Of a stretch of 62,246 bases of DNA, positions 14,964-24,388 are shown piece after piece (the stretch's first letter is position 1; every line of letters begins with the position of its first letter). A program made the translations under genes and the position numbers. The notes under the pieces were generated by a model. That model was given only the letters and a program-made list of their open reading frames with translations. It ran no database searches and was not told where the DNA came from. The stretch is from a virus: the IMG/VR virus record IMGVR_UViG_3300024355_000391, positions 1-62,246 of that record. One strand, written 5' to 3'.

Positions 14964-17900
14964 TTAGAATAATCGCCAACCAATGGTGCTATTTACAAAC
15001 ATGAGATTCAGCGAAACATAACCGACATCCATTATCATGTCTTCCGCAAGTCCCATGAGTAAACTACCATTTCTTGCGATGGTAATATTTTGGAAATTGC
15101 CTGTGTTGTTTATTGTAACAAACCACCCAGCCACTGGATTTGTTGGCAAAGTTATTGTGGTATTATTTTGAGTTACGGAACAAAATTCCTTGTTAACTAA
15201 CACTTTGTTTGCTGTAGTCGATGTTGTTGAATATAGATTTTTCCAAGTTATGCCAGCACCTACAGTTGAATCAATTGTTAACATAGTACCTTCAGGTCCA
15301 GGTCCAACAATTATTGCACTGTTGTTTGCAGATCCAACAACAAGTTCACCTTTGTTCTTCCAAGAGTTATCAGATAATAATGCACCCTGAGCACCTAATG
15401 CAACTATGAAGTGAGATTTTCCTGCCTGTGGTGGGGTTAAAAAGCGAATTGTATTTGTGTTATCCCCAGCAGTTTGTAGAACTGTATAGTCAGTTCCTGG
15501 TTTCTGAATAACTCCCCCAATAGAAACTATAAGGTTTGCCGCATTACCTGATGGTATATAGTTAGTACCATTAATCTTCATGGAGAAATCAGTTCTTGAA
15601 CCATTGAAAGGTCCACCATTAATTGCCTGATCAATACTATCAACAACAGCTGAGTTTCCTAATGGATATGCACCAGTAAGAGAGGAACTGTTGGTGGGAA
15701 CAAATCCAAGAGCTGTGGTAACTTCGGAATATGATAATGGGGCATCTGCACCATTTGCCTTTAAGAAATTAGTTGGCGTTGCGTTCAATTTAATAAACTG
15801 ATTTGCTCTATAAATTGAAGTTTCACCAAGTCCAATAATATTGACTGTAGAAATGCCAGTTGTTGTATTGTATTGAGTATCTACACGAAGATTTGTGCCT
15901 ACAAACTTAATTTGAGTTGTTAATCCAACATATGAGGTACTATTAGCGAGACCAATAGCAATATTGTCGGAAGAAACTGTAATGGTTGCGATACCTATCG
16001 CAGATCCAAAAGAACCATTAATCTTAATCGGACCAGATCCTCTTATGTCTATGTTGGATGCAACACCAACAAAGTTTCCATTTGCAGATAGTCCAACAGC
16101 ATTTTCCGAATATGGGAAGATTCTTCCAAACTTTTCCCATCTATTATTATTAGTATAAACCCAACCAATATAATCACCCGTAGATGGAATAGCGTTATAA
16201 TGAACATCACCCGGGTTACCAGCAAGTGCTGGAGTAGAAATTCCTACAGTATGCTTTCTTGAGACTGCTGCATCTCCTTGTAAGAAGAGAGAAACTACTT
16301 CAATACCTTTAGATGAATTTGAAGTTATCTTCTCATTGAAAACTACTGGTCCATTGAACTCAGAAATTGCTCTTCCGTTTGCCCCACCTTCAACACGGAT
16401 AGAACGATTAAAAGTCCCTTCAATAGCAGTCAAAACATTAAGAGACGGTTCATTTCCAATATCTTCACCAGTTACGGTTAAGATTGGAGTATCAAATACT
16501 TCTTCCTGTCCAGTAACTGTGCTTAATTTCTTATTACCCGCATATGAAATTCCTTTATCATTCATACCGGTGTAGAAATTAACACCACCTTCTCTTCTTG
16601 TAGATTGTGCTAATAATTCTTCTTCTGTGGAAGTTTGTCTATCTTGCTTATCGGGGAAAGCAGTTGAATAGTTACCTGGTCCAAATCCAACATATTCGAA
16701 GGTATGACCAGATGCACGAATAATTGAATTTCTTCTTAACTCAACTGGATTTACACTTATTCTTCTTACTGTAGAGTTAATTTTGTGACTTACTGCTTTA
16801 GTACCAAGAGCACCTCTAAATACAAAAATTGGATCTCCACTAACAATTGTTGATGGTACAGTTGTTTTAACTCTTACAACTTCTCCGTCTATTTGCAAGT
16901 AATCTCCAATTTTAATATCCAAATTATCAATTCCTCGGATGGTCACATTATCCGTGGTTGCATCGGTAATACCAAAAAGCAAAGTAGTAGTGATTCCAGC
17001 ATAATTATAATTCACTCTTCCAGAAATATTTTCATTATCGGGACTTATATCTCCATAATTTGAAGTTACTCCTTCTGGATAAACATGACCAAAACTTGTA
17101 CTGTTTTGAGCTGTGGTAGCAATTCCAACATTTACTACAAAGGACGTTAACCCAACATTATTAATAATAGAGAATCTTCCATTATGAATTGGAAGTTGAT
17201 TTCCACTCAGTCTAACAGTATTGTCTATACTAAAACCATGATTTTCTAATGTTACAATCGTAGCAATTCCAGTTGTATGGGTATATCTAATCGTTGAAAT
17301 TCCAATAGATCTTCCAGTTAAATAAACAAAGGAATTTTCTGAGAATGTTCTTCCAACCCCAGTTGAACTTCGATTAGGCACGGGATTTGCTGAAACTGCC
17401 ACAAAGCTCTTTGCAGCGCCAACCTTAACATCGGTAATTCTATATAAATCATTATATTCCAAATAGGAGACTGAAGAAATTCCAGAAACCCTCACTACAT
17501 CTCCAACATTATTATAAATTTTCGAAACAGTAACAACTCCGTGAGTGTGTCCAGTTGTTGTTGCTATACCGACTACAGCAAGTGTATTTCCGATTCCATA
17601 TGCACTACCACCATGCATAATTTGAACTTGGGAAAGACTTCCGTAAGAGTCAATTACAACTTTTGCAGTTGCATCTTGACCTGCAGCAGACCCAACAAAT
17701 CCGACTAATTTTGCATTATAATATGTGCCGGGAACATATTTTGCTCCAGTATTTGCAATACTTACTTTAGTGACTCGATTTAGACCATGTTCTATTGATG
17801 TATAAAAGTCATGATTTGTTTGAGATGATGATTTGATGTCAGTAATACCAACTCCAACATCATTATCTTTAAGAAAATCATTAATAGTTTCTTTAGTAAT

Positions 17901-20900
17901 ACTATTTTGTACATCATCAACAACAACTTGTCCAATTAAAGATGGAGTTGCAAATGAATTTGCTGCATCTGGATCAGATTCTGGATTGTCTCTGTTTAGT
18001 TGTGGGTAAAGATCTTTTATTGATTGTGAATATTTTTCTTCTGTAAATGGAGTAACTGTGGGTGCGTTTGAGGAATTTAATATAGTTAAGTAATATATAC
18101 CATCTTGTTTTTCTGGTATGTATTTTTGAACCTCTTTGTTTTGTTGAATATAATAAACTGAAGTATATTTCTTTCTCTTGAAGTATGGAAGATCTATATC
18201 TCTTTCTGTGGTATCATTTAAATATTCGCCGGGATTTGTATTTAATCCAACCGAAAATTGTCTGGAGCTTGAAATGCCAGAAACTGTAAATACTCTATTA
18301 AATCCTGTTTGGGATACGCCAATTGGATTATATTCGCTCTTAATGTTGACAAGTTCAACTTGAGAACCAACTGATAAATTATGTGGCAATTCTGTTAAAA
18401 TATTCGCAACATTTCCACTCCAATTTGCATCAGCAATAAATTTGAAGTTTCTTTGTTGATTAATATTTGATAAAGTTCCTGTACCAAAATATGTTTGTAT
18501 TTCTCCAGTGGTTGACCCAATAGAAGCATTTGATTCTTGAATAACAAAACCATCACTTGGTGGTCTTGCATATAATCTACCAGTTTGTGCAGGAATTACA
18601 TATCTTAATCTATAAATTCTATCCGATAAAATTCTATTATCTTTTTTACGAGTTATATAAGTTCTTGGAGTTGCATTTCCTAATGCAGAAACACCAAGAG
18701 TCTTTATAATAGAATTAATTGTATTTTCACTTGATGCAGTTGCTACCTTTATATACCATTGTTGCTGAATATTATCATATTGAACAGGGTGTCCAATATC
18801 TCCAGGATTCTTATCAGAAACTCTACTGACTATTCTTAAAATTCCACCATTTGAGTTAATTGTGATCTGATTTCCATTAATTGCATCATTTAAATTTTTT
18901 GCAAGTTTAAGAGTTGTATTTGTAGTCAATCCACTTAATGGATTTGCATTCGTTATTGCATAGTAAATATTATTTGGAATTAACCCATCGGGCAAATGTC
19001 CATTTCTACTTAAAATGCGAACTGTTTCTCCATTTTCGAAATTATGAGCTGTTGGAAAAGAAATGATGCTTGATGTATCGATGCTATTAATTCCAACAAT
19101 GCTTCTACCAACATAAAAACTCTTTTCAGAACTCGTTTGAGAATTCTGCATCACAATACGAGAGCGATATTCTTTTACTGTCTCATTAACCGATAGTGTA
19201 AGATTTAGATAGTCGTTCTCTTTTGCACCAACTCTATATCCTTCTTTTATGGTTTCTGGAAGAACATCTGGGTCAGTCTGACCGTATAAGTATAACCTTT
19301 CGTTTGTTGTAGTAACCCCTACAACTTTTTGAACATCTATAGAGTCAAATTCAATTGCATATTCTGTTGGGGAAACATCCTTTGGTGGAATAATATGACT
19401 GATATAACCAAAATCATCTTGGGGGAAAGCATTTCTTCTGAATCCACTTGAAACTAATGACTTCGCACCAAAGTTAGAGTTGGAGTTTGTGATTGATTGG
19501 TCTCCACCAGTATCAACAGAAAAATGCTCTGCATAACCAATTGCAAAAACAGAGACATTCTGAATGAATGCATCGTTAACACATTTGATGTGGTAGTTTT
19601 TATATGCTGGTTTAAAGAGTGCTTTTGAATTGGAACTTATATTTTCATTACCAGTTATTGTATTGTCTTCATAAAGTCCCGTGTCAGAGTTATAAACAAC
19701 AAATGCATTATCATCTTTCTGTAGTCCAATTCCAGTAAATTGGGCAACAACCATGGATTTAAATCCACTTGCCTTATCCCCATCTGCAAGAAGTCCACAC
19801 ATTCCGTATACAGAACGCAATGAACAGTTGAAGATGTATGGAGAAGCAGAGTTAACGGTATCGGATGCTAAAGCGAGTGTAGATCCAGTTGGTGATGGTA
19901 AAGCTACTTGTGGTGCATTTTGAACTCTATAGACAAATGTGGTATCATTTAATTTTTCCGATATTACATATTGTCCATTATATCCAGGAACTTCTATTCC
20001 GTTAATTTTGATTGGAGTATCTGGTTCTAAACCAGGAACATTATCTACAGTGGTTACTGTAATTTTATTTGTTGGGGTGATTCCATTACCAGCTTTAATA
20101 CTGCTTATTCCTACTGATAGACCAGTTGATCCAACAATTCTGTATTCATCAATTTTTGGTTCAATATCTAAACTTGCTGAAGGATAATCTGGTTCAATTG
20201 CACGACCAGATGATGCTCCATAAGCAAGACCAATCTTTTCATAATACATGTCAAGATCAGTACGATCATATTCTAAAGCAGAGGGATAAAATGCGTCTTG
20301 AATTCTGACACCATTTACACCATCCGCATATTCAAAAACTGTTAACTTATGGTGAGAAAAATTAGGGACAAATAGATTATCTGTATAATCTGTGTAGCAT
20401 ATTCCATTTGGATCTGCATCAAAAACAGTGAACTGCCAGAAATAGCATCCACCAGTTACTCTAAAAATAGCAGTTCTCTCAATGTTATCATTAGTTGGGT
20501 TCGGAACATATAGGGGACGAATCTTTGTTTTACGAAGATCCATTCCAACGATAGATGTTCCACGAGGGATAATAACACCACCATAAACACTATTAAGTTT
20601 GTATAGAGAGTTATTTCTGTCGGTTAAATCAAAGCTTGTTGTGGAATCAAATGGTGGGAAATCATTTGAAGTTAGTCCATTTCTCAGTCTATAATTATTC
20701 TCTCCATCTGGAATATATCCGGGTCTGTTATCTACTAAGTGATCTCCCGGATACAATAGAATCGTAGTTTTTCCGAATCTATCGTTGTTTAATCCTCTTT
20801 GATACGAAAATCTTGCAGATTCAATTAATGCTCTCTGAATCGTTTTAAATGGACGAGTTAGAGAGTTTCCTTGATTTTCAACACTATCCGTAGAATCTAA

Positions 20901-20972
20901 ACTATTGGGATCTACGTATATAATTGTACCACGAACTGATTTCAGAAAATTATCTAATCTGGAGAGACCCAT
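14964..20972 (-). CDS. giant beta-helix-like structural protein, 2002 aa
   Basis: The largest gene of the window. Residues 1-500 include RPFKTIQRALIESARF and following short strands, the layout of pectate-lyase-like right-handed beta helices. The central 1000 residues are repetitive beta segments (IGISTI, VGIATT). The C-terminal 350 residues contain GFVPTNSSSLTGAYPLGNSA and other fibre-type sequence. Probably a tail fibre or tailspike subunit; enzymatic activity on polysaccharide is possible but no catalytic residues were assigned. A late-type box AATAAATA lies at 21004-21011. Confidence 0.7.
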   Translation of the reverse strand: MGLSRLDNFLKSVRGTIIYVDPNSLDSTDSVENQGNSLTRPFKTIQRALIESARFSYQRGLNNDRFGKTTILLYPGDHLVDNRPGYIPDGENNYRLRNGLTSNDFPPFDSTTSFDLTDRNNSLYKLNSVYGGVIIPRGTSIVGMDLRKTKIRPLYVPNPTNDNIERTAIFRVTGGCYFWQFTVFDADPNGICYTDYTDNLFVPNFSHHKLTVFEYADGVNGVRIQDAFYPSALEYDRTDLDMYYEKIGLAYGASSGRAIEPDYPSASLDIEPKIDEYRIVGSTGLSVGISSIKAGNGITPTNKITVTTVDNVPGLEPDTPIKINGIEVPGYNGQYVISEKLNDTTFVYRVQNAPQVALPSPTGSTLALASDTVNSASPYIFNCSLRSVYGMCGLLADGDKASGFKSMVVAQFTGIGLQKDDNAFVVYNSDTGLYEDNTITGNENISSNSKALFKPAYKNYHIKCVNDAFIQNVSVFAIGYAEHFSVDTGGDQSITNSNSNFGAKSLVSSGFRRNAFPQDDFGYISHIIPPKDVSPTEYAIEFDSIDVQKVVGVTTTNERLYLYGQTDPDVLPETIKEGYRVGAKENDYLNLTLSVNETVKEYRSRIVMQNSQTSSEKSFYVGRSIVGINSIDTSSIISFPTAHNFENGETVRILSRNGHLPDGLIPNNIYYAITNANPLSGLTTNTTLKLAKNLNDAINGNQITINSNGGILRIVSRVSDKNPGDIGHPVQYDNIQQQWYIKVATASSENTINSIIKTLGVSALGNATPRTYITRKKDNRILSDRIYRLRYVIPAQTGRLYARPPSDGFVIQESNASIGSTTGEIQTYFGTGTLSNINQQRNFKFIADANWSGNVANILTELPHNLSVGSQVELVNIKSEYNPIGVSQTGFNRVFTVSGISSSRQFSVGLNTNPGEYLNDTTERDIDLPYFKRKKYTSVYYIQQNKEVQKYIPEKQDGIYYLTILNSSNAPTVTPFTEEKYSQSIKDLYPQLNRDNPESDPDAANSFATPSLIGQVVVDDVQNSITKETINDFLKDNDVGVGITDIKSSSQTNHDFYTSIEHGLNRVTKVSIANTGAKYVPGTYYNAKLVGFVGSAAGQDATAKVVIDSYGSLSQVQIMHGGSAYGIGNTLAVVGIATTTGHTHGVVTVSKIYNNVGDVVRVSGISSVSYLEYNDLYRITDVKVGAAKSFVAVSANPVPNRSSTGVGRTFSENSFVYLTGRSIGISTIRYTHTTGIATIVTLENHGFSIDNTVRLSGNQLPIHNGRFSIINNVGLTSFVVNVGIATTAQNSTSFGHVYPEGVTSNYGDISPDNENISGRVNYNYAGITTTLLFGITDATTDNVTIRGIDNLDIKIGDYLQIDGEVVRVKTTVPSTIVSGDPIFVFRGALGTKAVSHKINSTVRRISVNPVELRRNSIIRASGHTFEYVGFGPGNYSTAFPDKQDRQTSTEEELLAQSTRREGGVNFYTGMNDKGISYAGNKKLSTVTGQEEVFDTPILTVTGEDIGNEPSLNVLTAIEGTFNRSIRVEGGANGRAISEFNGPVVFNEKITSNSSKGIEVVSLFLQGDAAVSRKHTVGISTPALAGNPGDVHYNAIPSTGDYIGWVYTNNNRWEKFGRIFPYSENAVGLSANGNFVGVASNIDIRGSGPIKINGSFGSAIGIATITVSSDNIAIGLANSTSYVGLTTQIKFVGTNLRVDTQYNTTTGISTVNIIGLGETSIYRANQFIKLNATPTNFLKANGADAPLSYSEVTTALGFVPTNSSSLTGAYPLGNSAVVDSIDQAINGGPFNGSRTDFSMKINGTNYIPSGNAANLIVSIGGVIQKPGTDYTVLQTAGDNTNTIRFLTPPQAGKSHFIVALGAQGALLSDNSWKNKGELVVGSANNSAIIVGPGPEGTMLTIDSTVGAGITWKNLYSTTSTTANKVLVNKEFCSVTQNNTTITLPTNPVAGWFVTINNTGNFQNITIARNGSLLMGLAEDMIMDVGYVSLNLMFVNSTIGWRLF

Positions 20973-21003
20973 CTTATTAATACTTATAGTTTCCGTTATA
21001 AGT

Positions 21004-21011
21004 TATTTATT
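21004..21011 (-). promoter_or_regulatory. late promoter variant AATAAATA
   Basis: One mismatch to TATAAATA on the minus strand, about 32 bases upstream of the giant fibre gene and just after the terminator at 21017-21050. Confidence 0.55.
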
Positions 21012-21016
21012 AAACG

Positions 21017-21050
21017 AAAAAAGAGACTAGGATTACTCCCAGTCTCTTTT
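21017..21050 (-). terminator. rho-independent terminator, both directions
   Basis: Stem of GAGACT with AGTCTC plus an inner 3 bp after one mismatch, loop TTAC, flanked by A-run and T-run on the two sides. On the minus strand it ends in six T and would stop transcription from the Mom-like gene. Confidence 0.75.
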
Positions 21051-21060
21051 CGCACTTCCT

Positions 21061-21684
21061 TCACACCTCAATATTATACCATGACTCTTCTTTCCAAGTC
21101 AAGCGTTTTTGAAGTTGTTTATCAAATACCATTAAATATCTGTGCTTTCTACTTCGTTCTTTCCACTCACCTTCATAACCTTTTACTTTTCCACGAGAGT
21201 GTTTAGTTCCGTCTGAATAGTAGAAATCTTTTTTTCTATCCGTGAGACCGTAATATTTAAAATTGCAAGCCCGATAGATTGTACCAGAATGGTAATCGTT
21301 ATCAGCATAAGAGAGGATTGCTTTAACTTCAGTATCTCTCCGAAGTTGTCTAATCGCTTTTGAAACAAACCAAGAAGTGATGTTATATTCACTAGATTGT
21401 GTATCAGGTCTGATGCATAATCTGGAGAGTTCGAAGAGTCCTTGTTGTTCGTGTCTTTCAAGTCCAAATGCTCCTTTCGCTACTTCAGGTACTGGCAGTC
21501 CAGTGAATATACAAACTCCTTGAAGACCACCTATATTCAAAGGAGAGAACTCATTATTTTTAAAGAGTCCGTAATTATATCCAGACTTGAATCCTTTTGA
21601 TATATCTTTAAGATAATGGTATTTTAGTAAAAGTTCTTCTGATTGTTTTTTTGTTACTTTATCAATATAGAAGTCAGACTTCAT
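21061..21684 (-). CDS. Mom-like DNA modification protein (GNAT fold)
   Basis: 207 residues. The arrangement GVCIFTG (57-62), FELSRLCIRPD (84-94), AILSYADNDYHSGTIYRACN (122-141) and a basic C-terminus (KERSRKHRYLMVF) matches the family of phage Mu Mom, an acetyltransferase-fold protein that modifies adenine and protects DNA from restriction. The similarity is from pattern recognition. In this family SYAD and G-x-IYRA segments are conserved. It overlaps the downstream side of a small gene by ATGA and is followed by a terminator. The actual modification made here is not known. Confidence 0.7.
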   Translation of the reverse strand: MKSDFYIDKVTKKQSEELLLKYHYLKDISKGFKSGYNYGLFKNNEFSPLNIGGLQGVCIFTGLPVPEVAKGAFGLERHEQQGLFELSRLCIRPDTQSSEYNITSWFVSKAIRQLRRDTEVKAILSYADNDYHSGTIYRACNFKYYGLTDRKKDFYYSDGTKHSRGKVKGYEGEWKERSRKHRYLMVFDKQLQKRLTWKEESWYNIEV

Positions 21685-21854
21685 TCAGGTTGCTTACATT
21701 CCATCATATATTCTACAGTGTTTGCTACATCATTCATAGCATCACGGAGAAATGGTTGTTGACCAGATTCTTGTTTAATGATTGGTCTTGAATCATCAGT
21801 GAGAATCCAACGCCACTGCTTCATGGACTCACAATACCATAGATTAATTTTCAT
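21681..21854 (-). CDS. small hypothetical protein, 57 aa
   Basis: The start at 21854 (MKINLWYCESMKQWRWILTD) is chosen because the longer reading would overlap another small gene by over 100 bases. The product has Trp/Cys-rich N-terminal strands and a helical C-terminus. ATGA overlap with the Mom-like gene. Confidence 0.6.
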   Translation of the reverse strand: MKINLWYCESMKQWRWILTDDSRPIIKQESGQQPFLRDAMNDVANTVEYMMECKQPE

Positions 21855-22002
21855 GTTTGAAGTGCTCCAGTTCGACCCAGTTAAGGAGTGTTTGGAATGC
21901 ACTGATAGAGGCAGGAGTGCAGTTATCTTCCTTAAGTTTTTGAACATAATATTCAAGTGCTTCAATGACCATTTGACGGTCTTGTTGTGAAATAAGTGAC
22001 AT
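21844..22002 (-). CDS. small helical protein, 52 aa
   Basis: ATG to TAA, MSLISQQDRQMVIEALEYYV, mostly helical. It overlaps the next gene by 11 bases and begins 18 bases after the tRNA-Thr gene. No family recognised. Confidence 0.6.
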   Translation of the reverse strand: MSLISQQDRQMVIEALEYYVQKLKEDNCTPASISAFQTLLNWVELEHFKHEN

Positions 22003-22020
22003 TGGAGTTATAGAACTCAG

Positions 22021-22092
22021 AGCCCCCGACTGGATTTGAACCAGCGACCAACGGTTTACAAAACCGTTGCTCTACCACTGAGCTACAAGGGC
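22021..22092 (-). tRNA. tRNA-Thr (anticodon TGT)
   Basis: The minus strand folds as a cloverleaf: acceptor GCCCTTG with CGGGGGC, D-arm AGCTCAGTGGTAGAGC, anticodon arm ACGGT-TTTGTAA-ACCGT and T-arm with GGTTCAAATCC. The anticodon is TGT (threonine ACA codons). The CCA end is not encoded. Confidence 0.9.
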
Positions 22093-22093
22093 A

Positions 22094-22363
22094 TTAATCA
22101 ACAGGTAACATTTCTGGATTTTCCAGTTCAAGTTCAAACATAAGAGGATGACATTCTTCAAGCATTAAGTAATATGATGCTTGATAAAGGTCCTCTGGTT
22201 CAAATCTTCTTTCGTTATCTGCTAATTTGATAAGTTCCAAATCGAATATTGATTCGTCTGGAAGGTCGTCAAAAGTAAAAGGAATTTGATTTATGAAATA
22301 CATCAGAACAATTTGTGTTCCGCGATTGTACCAAACATATCTGGCATCTATTCTGTATTTCAT
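22094..22363 (-). CDS. hypothetical protein, 89 aa
   Basis: Begins MKYRIDARYVWYNRGTQIVL; a beta-rich N-terminus then an acidic helical part ending NPEMLPVD. It lies between the two tRNA genes with a late-type box TCTAAATA about 25 bases upstream. No family recognised. Confidence 0.65.
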   Translation of the reverse strand: MKYRIDARYVWYNRGTQIVLMYFINQIPFTFDDLPDESIFDLELIKLADNERRFEPEDLYQASYYLMLEECHPLMFELELENPEMLPVD

Positions 22364-22385
22364 AGAATAGTCCCTTACTTTTGTT

Positions 22386-22393
22386 TATTTAGA
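22386..22393 (-). promoter_or_regulatory. late promoter variant TCTAAATA
   Basis: Lies between tRNA-Leu and the gene starting at 22363, with the same sequence as the boxes at 11469 and 43471. Confidence 0.45.
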
Positions 22394-22405
22394 GGTATAA
22401 CCTCA

Positions 22406-22489
22406 TAGGGCGAGGGAGACTTGAACTCCCACGGGCATAAGCCCAACAGATTTTAAGTCTGGTGTGTCTACCGATTCCACCACCGCCCC
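22406..22489 (-). tRNA. tRNA-Leu (anticodon TAA)
   Basis: 84-base class II tRNA on the minus strand with a long variable arm. D-arm TGGTGGAATCGGTAGACAC, anticodon loop CTTAAAA (TAA, leucine TTA codons), T-arm GGGAG-TTCAAGT-CTCCC, acceptor GGGGCGG with TCGCCCT. CCA is not encoded. Confidence 0.9.
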
Positions 22490-22496
22490 AAAAAAC

Positions 22497-22703
22497 TTAC
22501 GCTTTGTAAGTAGTAGGATTATACTTGATGTACTCCCAGAATGTCAACTTCATTTCTTTTTGTGACATTCCGCAGTGCTTTGCTGCTTGAGGGAGATTCC
22601 ACTTTGCTGAAAAGAGTGCTTCATTTGCCTCTTTTACATTCTCTGGAGTGGTCTTGATTGGTTCCTCTTTGAGGTCTTTATATGAAATTTTATATGGACT
22701 CAT
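22497..22703 (-). CDS. conserved small protein, possible helix-turn-helix
   Basis: 68 residues. The C-terminal part AAKHCGMSQKEMKLTFWEYI has the spacing of a helix-turn-helix, and the N-terminus is KISYKDLKEEPIKTTPENV. Similar small proteins occur in T4-like cyanophages as far as I recall, without a function. It ends just before tRNA-Leu and is coupled by ATGA to the gene upstream. Confidence 0.65.
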   Translation of the reverse strand: MSPYKISYKDLKEEPIKTTPENVKEANEALFSAKWNLPQAAKHCGMSQKEMKLTFWEYIKYNPTTYKA

Positions 22704-22882
22704 AGGGGACTTGCGTAAGAGAGAGTTTCTTCATCCACTGTAGCACGAACGAACTCTAGCACATTCATAAATTCATCTACCGTATCACAGGTCACTTGCT
22801 TTTCTGAACCTTCACTGGAATACAGGTACACTGTACGCTTGATAGGGTCCACAACACAGCGTGAGAGGTACTCGTCTTGCAT
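22700..22882 (-). CDS. conserved small protein, 60 aa, first gene of the tRNA operon
   Basis: Begins MQDEYLSRCVVDPIKRTVYL; alternating strands and a helix (VDEFMNVLEFVRATVD). It is the first gene behind a consensus early promoter at 22908-22936. No known function. Confidence 0.65.
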   Translation of the reverse strand: MQDEYLSRCVVDPIKRTVYLYSSEGSEKQVTCDTVDEFMNVLEFVRATVDEETLSYASPL

Positions 22883-22907
22883 TCGGTCGTCCGTTGATTA
22901 CCCATGT

Positions 22908-22936
22908 ATCATAGCACGGTCAGGGGTCGGTGTCAA
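22908..22936 (-). promoter_or_regulatory. early sigma-70 promoter (TTGACA-17-TATGAT)
   Basis: TTGACA (22931-22936) and TATGAT (22908-22913) are separated by 17 bases on the minus strand, about 25 bases before the ATG at 22882. It would read through the small genes and both tRNAs. The same two hexamers with the same spacer length are found before psbA. Confidence 0.75.
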
Positions 22937-22940
22937 GGGT

Positions 22941-23618
22941 TTAGAGTTCCAACCATTGAGAGGGGTGCGTCGAACTCTGGTGATAGTTAAAATGTTCTTC
23001 TTTCAAAGTAACACGAATATCACCAGGAATTACAATACGCTCTTCTTTTCTCTCCGTAAACTTTTGCGTAAAATGACCAACATTACTCGGAAAGATAACA
23101 ACTGTCCCTTCTTTTGGAGTAATCGTATAGTAATTGCAATTATACTTATTGTAATTACTGATTAAATTGTTTTGAGAGGATGTTTCAAATATTCCACCAA
23201 CACATTCATTTTTATTTTTATCCTGAACAATACACAATCTATCAGAAGTTTCGTCAGTCTTTAGATAATAAACATAACTTAAATTAGATTCATTGTGCGT
23301 ATGTGGTTTTAATGGTGGTTCTTCATCACTAAAATGGCATCCAACCCACGATTTGATGTTGTGATAACTCAGTTTACTATAATCTACATTGAGAATTTTG
23401 AAGTAATTGTCTATGTGAGTACGAAGTTCTTTAAAAAAAGACTTATATTCTTCTTTTGAATGGACAAATATTTTTCCAGAGTACTCAGGACTTTCGTTCT
23501 CATATCCATTAAACCAATAATCACGAAGACGATCTAAATTATTTTTTTTAAATTCTTCATGACATTGGACATCACCTTGATAAATTATCAAAGGAAATAA
23601 TTCGTGTATTTTACTCAA
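22941..23618 (-). CDS. 2OG-Fe(II) oxygenase family protein
   Basis: 225 residues. PHTHNESNLSYVYYLK (105-120), GTVVIFPSNVGHFTQKF (171-187) and R194 fit the double-stranded beta-helix dioxygenases: iron ligands near H106/H108 and H182, 2-oxoglutarate bound by the Arg. Such genes are frequent in cyanophages. Target unknown. Start is TTG at 23618, chosen because TTGA overlaps the TGA stop of the upstream structural gene; no ATG is nearby. Confidence 0.8.
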   Translation of the reverse strand: MSKIHELFPLIIYQGDVQCHEEFKKNNLDRLRDYWFNGYENESPEYSGKIFVHSKEEYKSFFKELRTHIDNYFKILNVDYSKLSYHNIKSWVGCHFSDEEPPLKPHTHNESNLSYVYYLKTDETSDRLCIVQDKNKNECVGGIFETSSQNNLISNYNKYNCNYYTITPKEGTVVIFPSNVGHFTQKFTERKEERIVIPGDIRVTLKEEHFNYHQSSTHPSQWLEL

Positions 23619-24388
23619 GTATATCTTTTTCCATTAATAACATACTCTCTATTATCTCCTGGATAGTCTTCAGGTGTCAAGCCTTCATATTCTGGTATAT
23701 TTTTAGTTGTATCTTTTCTTTCAGCAAAGACAGTGTAATCGCAATTGATTGTGGCACCAGAATTATTTTTTACAATAATCTTTGTACCCCATTCAATTTT
23801 ATCAACAAACAATTCTTGATAATGTCCAACAGGAGTTAATGTTACTCCAAGTGTTTCAAAATCTACAAGATTTCTCCAGTATTCTGGAAGTTCAATTGTA
23901 TTTGAATCTTTAAGTTTTCCCCTCAAATAAACTTCTGCAGATGGACCTTCTACGCAAATATATCTTAGCCTGTGGTCTTGTTTTGTTGGATGGGGAATAT
24001 CAAATCCTTTTTTTCCATCCCAGCTACTAGCTGCAGAATTTAATGATCTTCCTCCCCATATTAAATTCTCTGCTGTTAGAGTTTTTTGTACTTCAAGATT
24101 GCGATCAATATAAACATCTTTACTAAAGTTAGTTAGATCTGCCTCAATGTTAAAAGTTGGAATAGGACCACTGTTTCTCTCTAGAGTTACATTGGAAGTA
24201 CTACTTCCATCCAAATGCAGAGTAACATAATCTGATGGAGATGCTGTAGTGTTAACCAAAAGCATTGAAACATCGCTTAGGTTAAAGTAACCATCAAATG
24301 GGTCTAATGAAAAATCGTCATTATCTCTAAATTCAACATTTGTTCCGGGACCAGTAAAGGTCCCATATTTTTCAAAAGTATATGCCAT
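23615..24388 (-). CDS. structural protein with LEGP/ELPEYW domain, 257 aa
   Basis: Residues 130-235 contain HPTKQDHRLRYICVEGP, YLRGKL, IELPEYWRNLVD and VTLTPVGHYQELFV, a C-terminal domain found in phage fibre and baseplate-associated proteins. The same domain occurs in the product of 25776-26438. The N-terminal 110 residues are beta-rich. It is coupled to the oxygenase gene downstream. Confidence 0.7.
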   Translation of the reverse strand: MAYTFEKYGTFTGPGTNVEFRDNDDFSLDPFDGYFNLSDVSMLLVNTTASPSDYVTLHLDGSSTSNVTLERNSGPIPTFNIEADLTNFSKDVYIDRNLEVQKTLTAENLIWGGRSLNSAASSWDGKKGFDIPHPTKQDHRLRYICVEGPSAEVYLRGKLKDSNTIELPEYWRNLVDFETLGVTLTPVGHYQELFVDKIEWGTKIIVKNNSGATINCDYTVFAERKDTTKNIPEYEGLTPEDYPGDNREYVINGKRYT

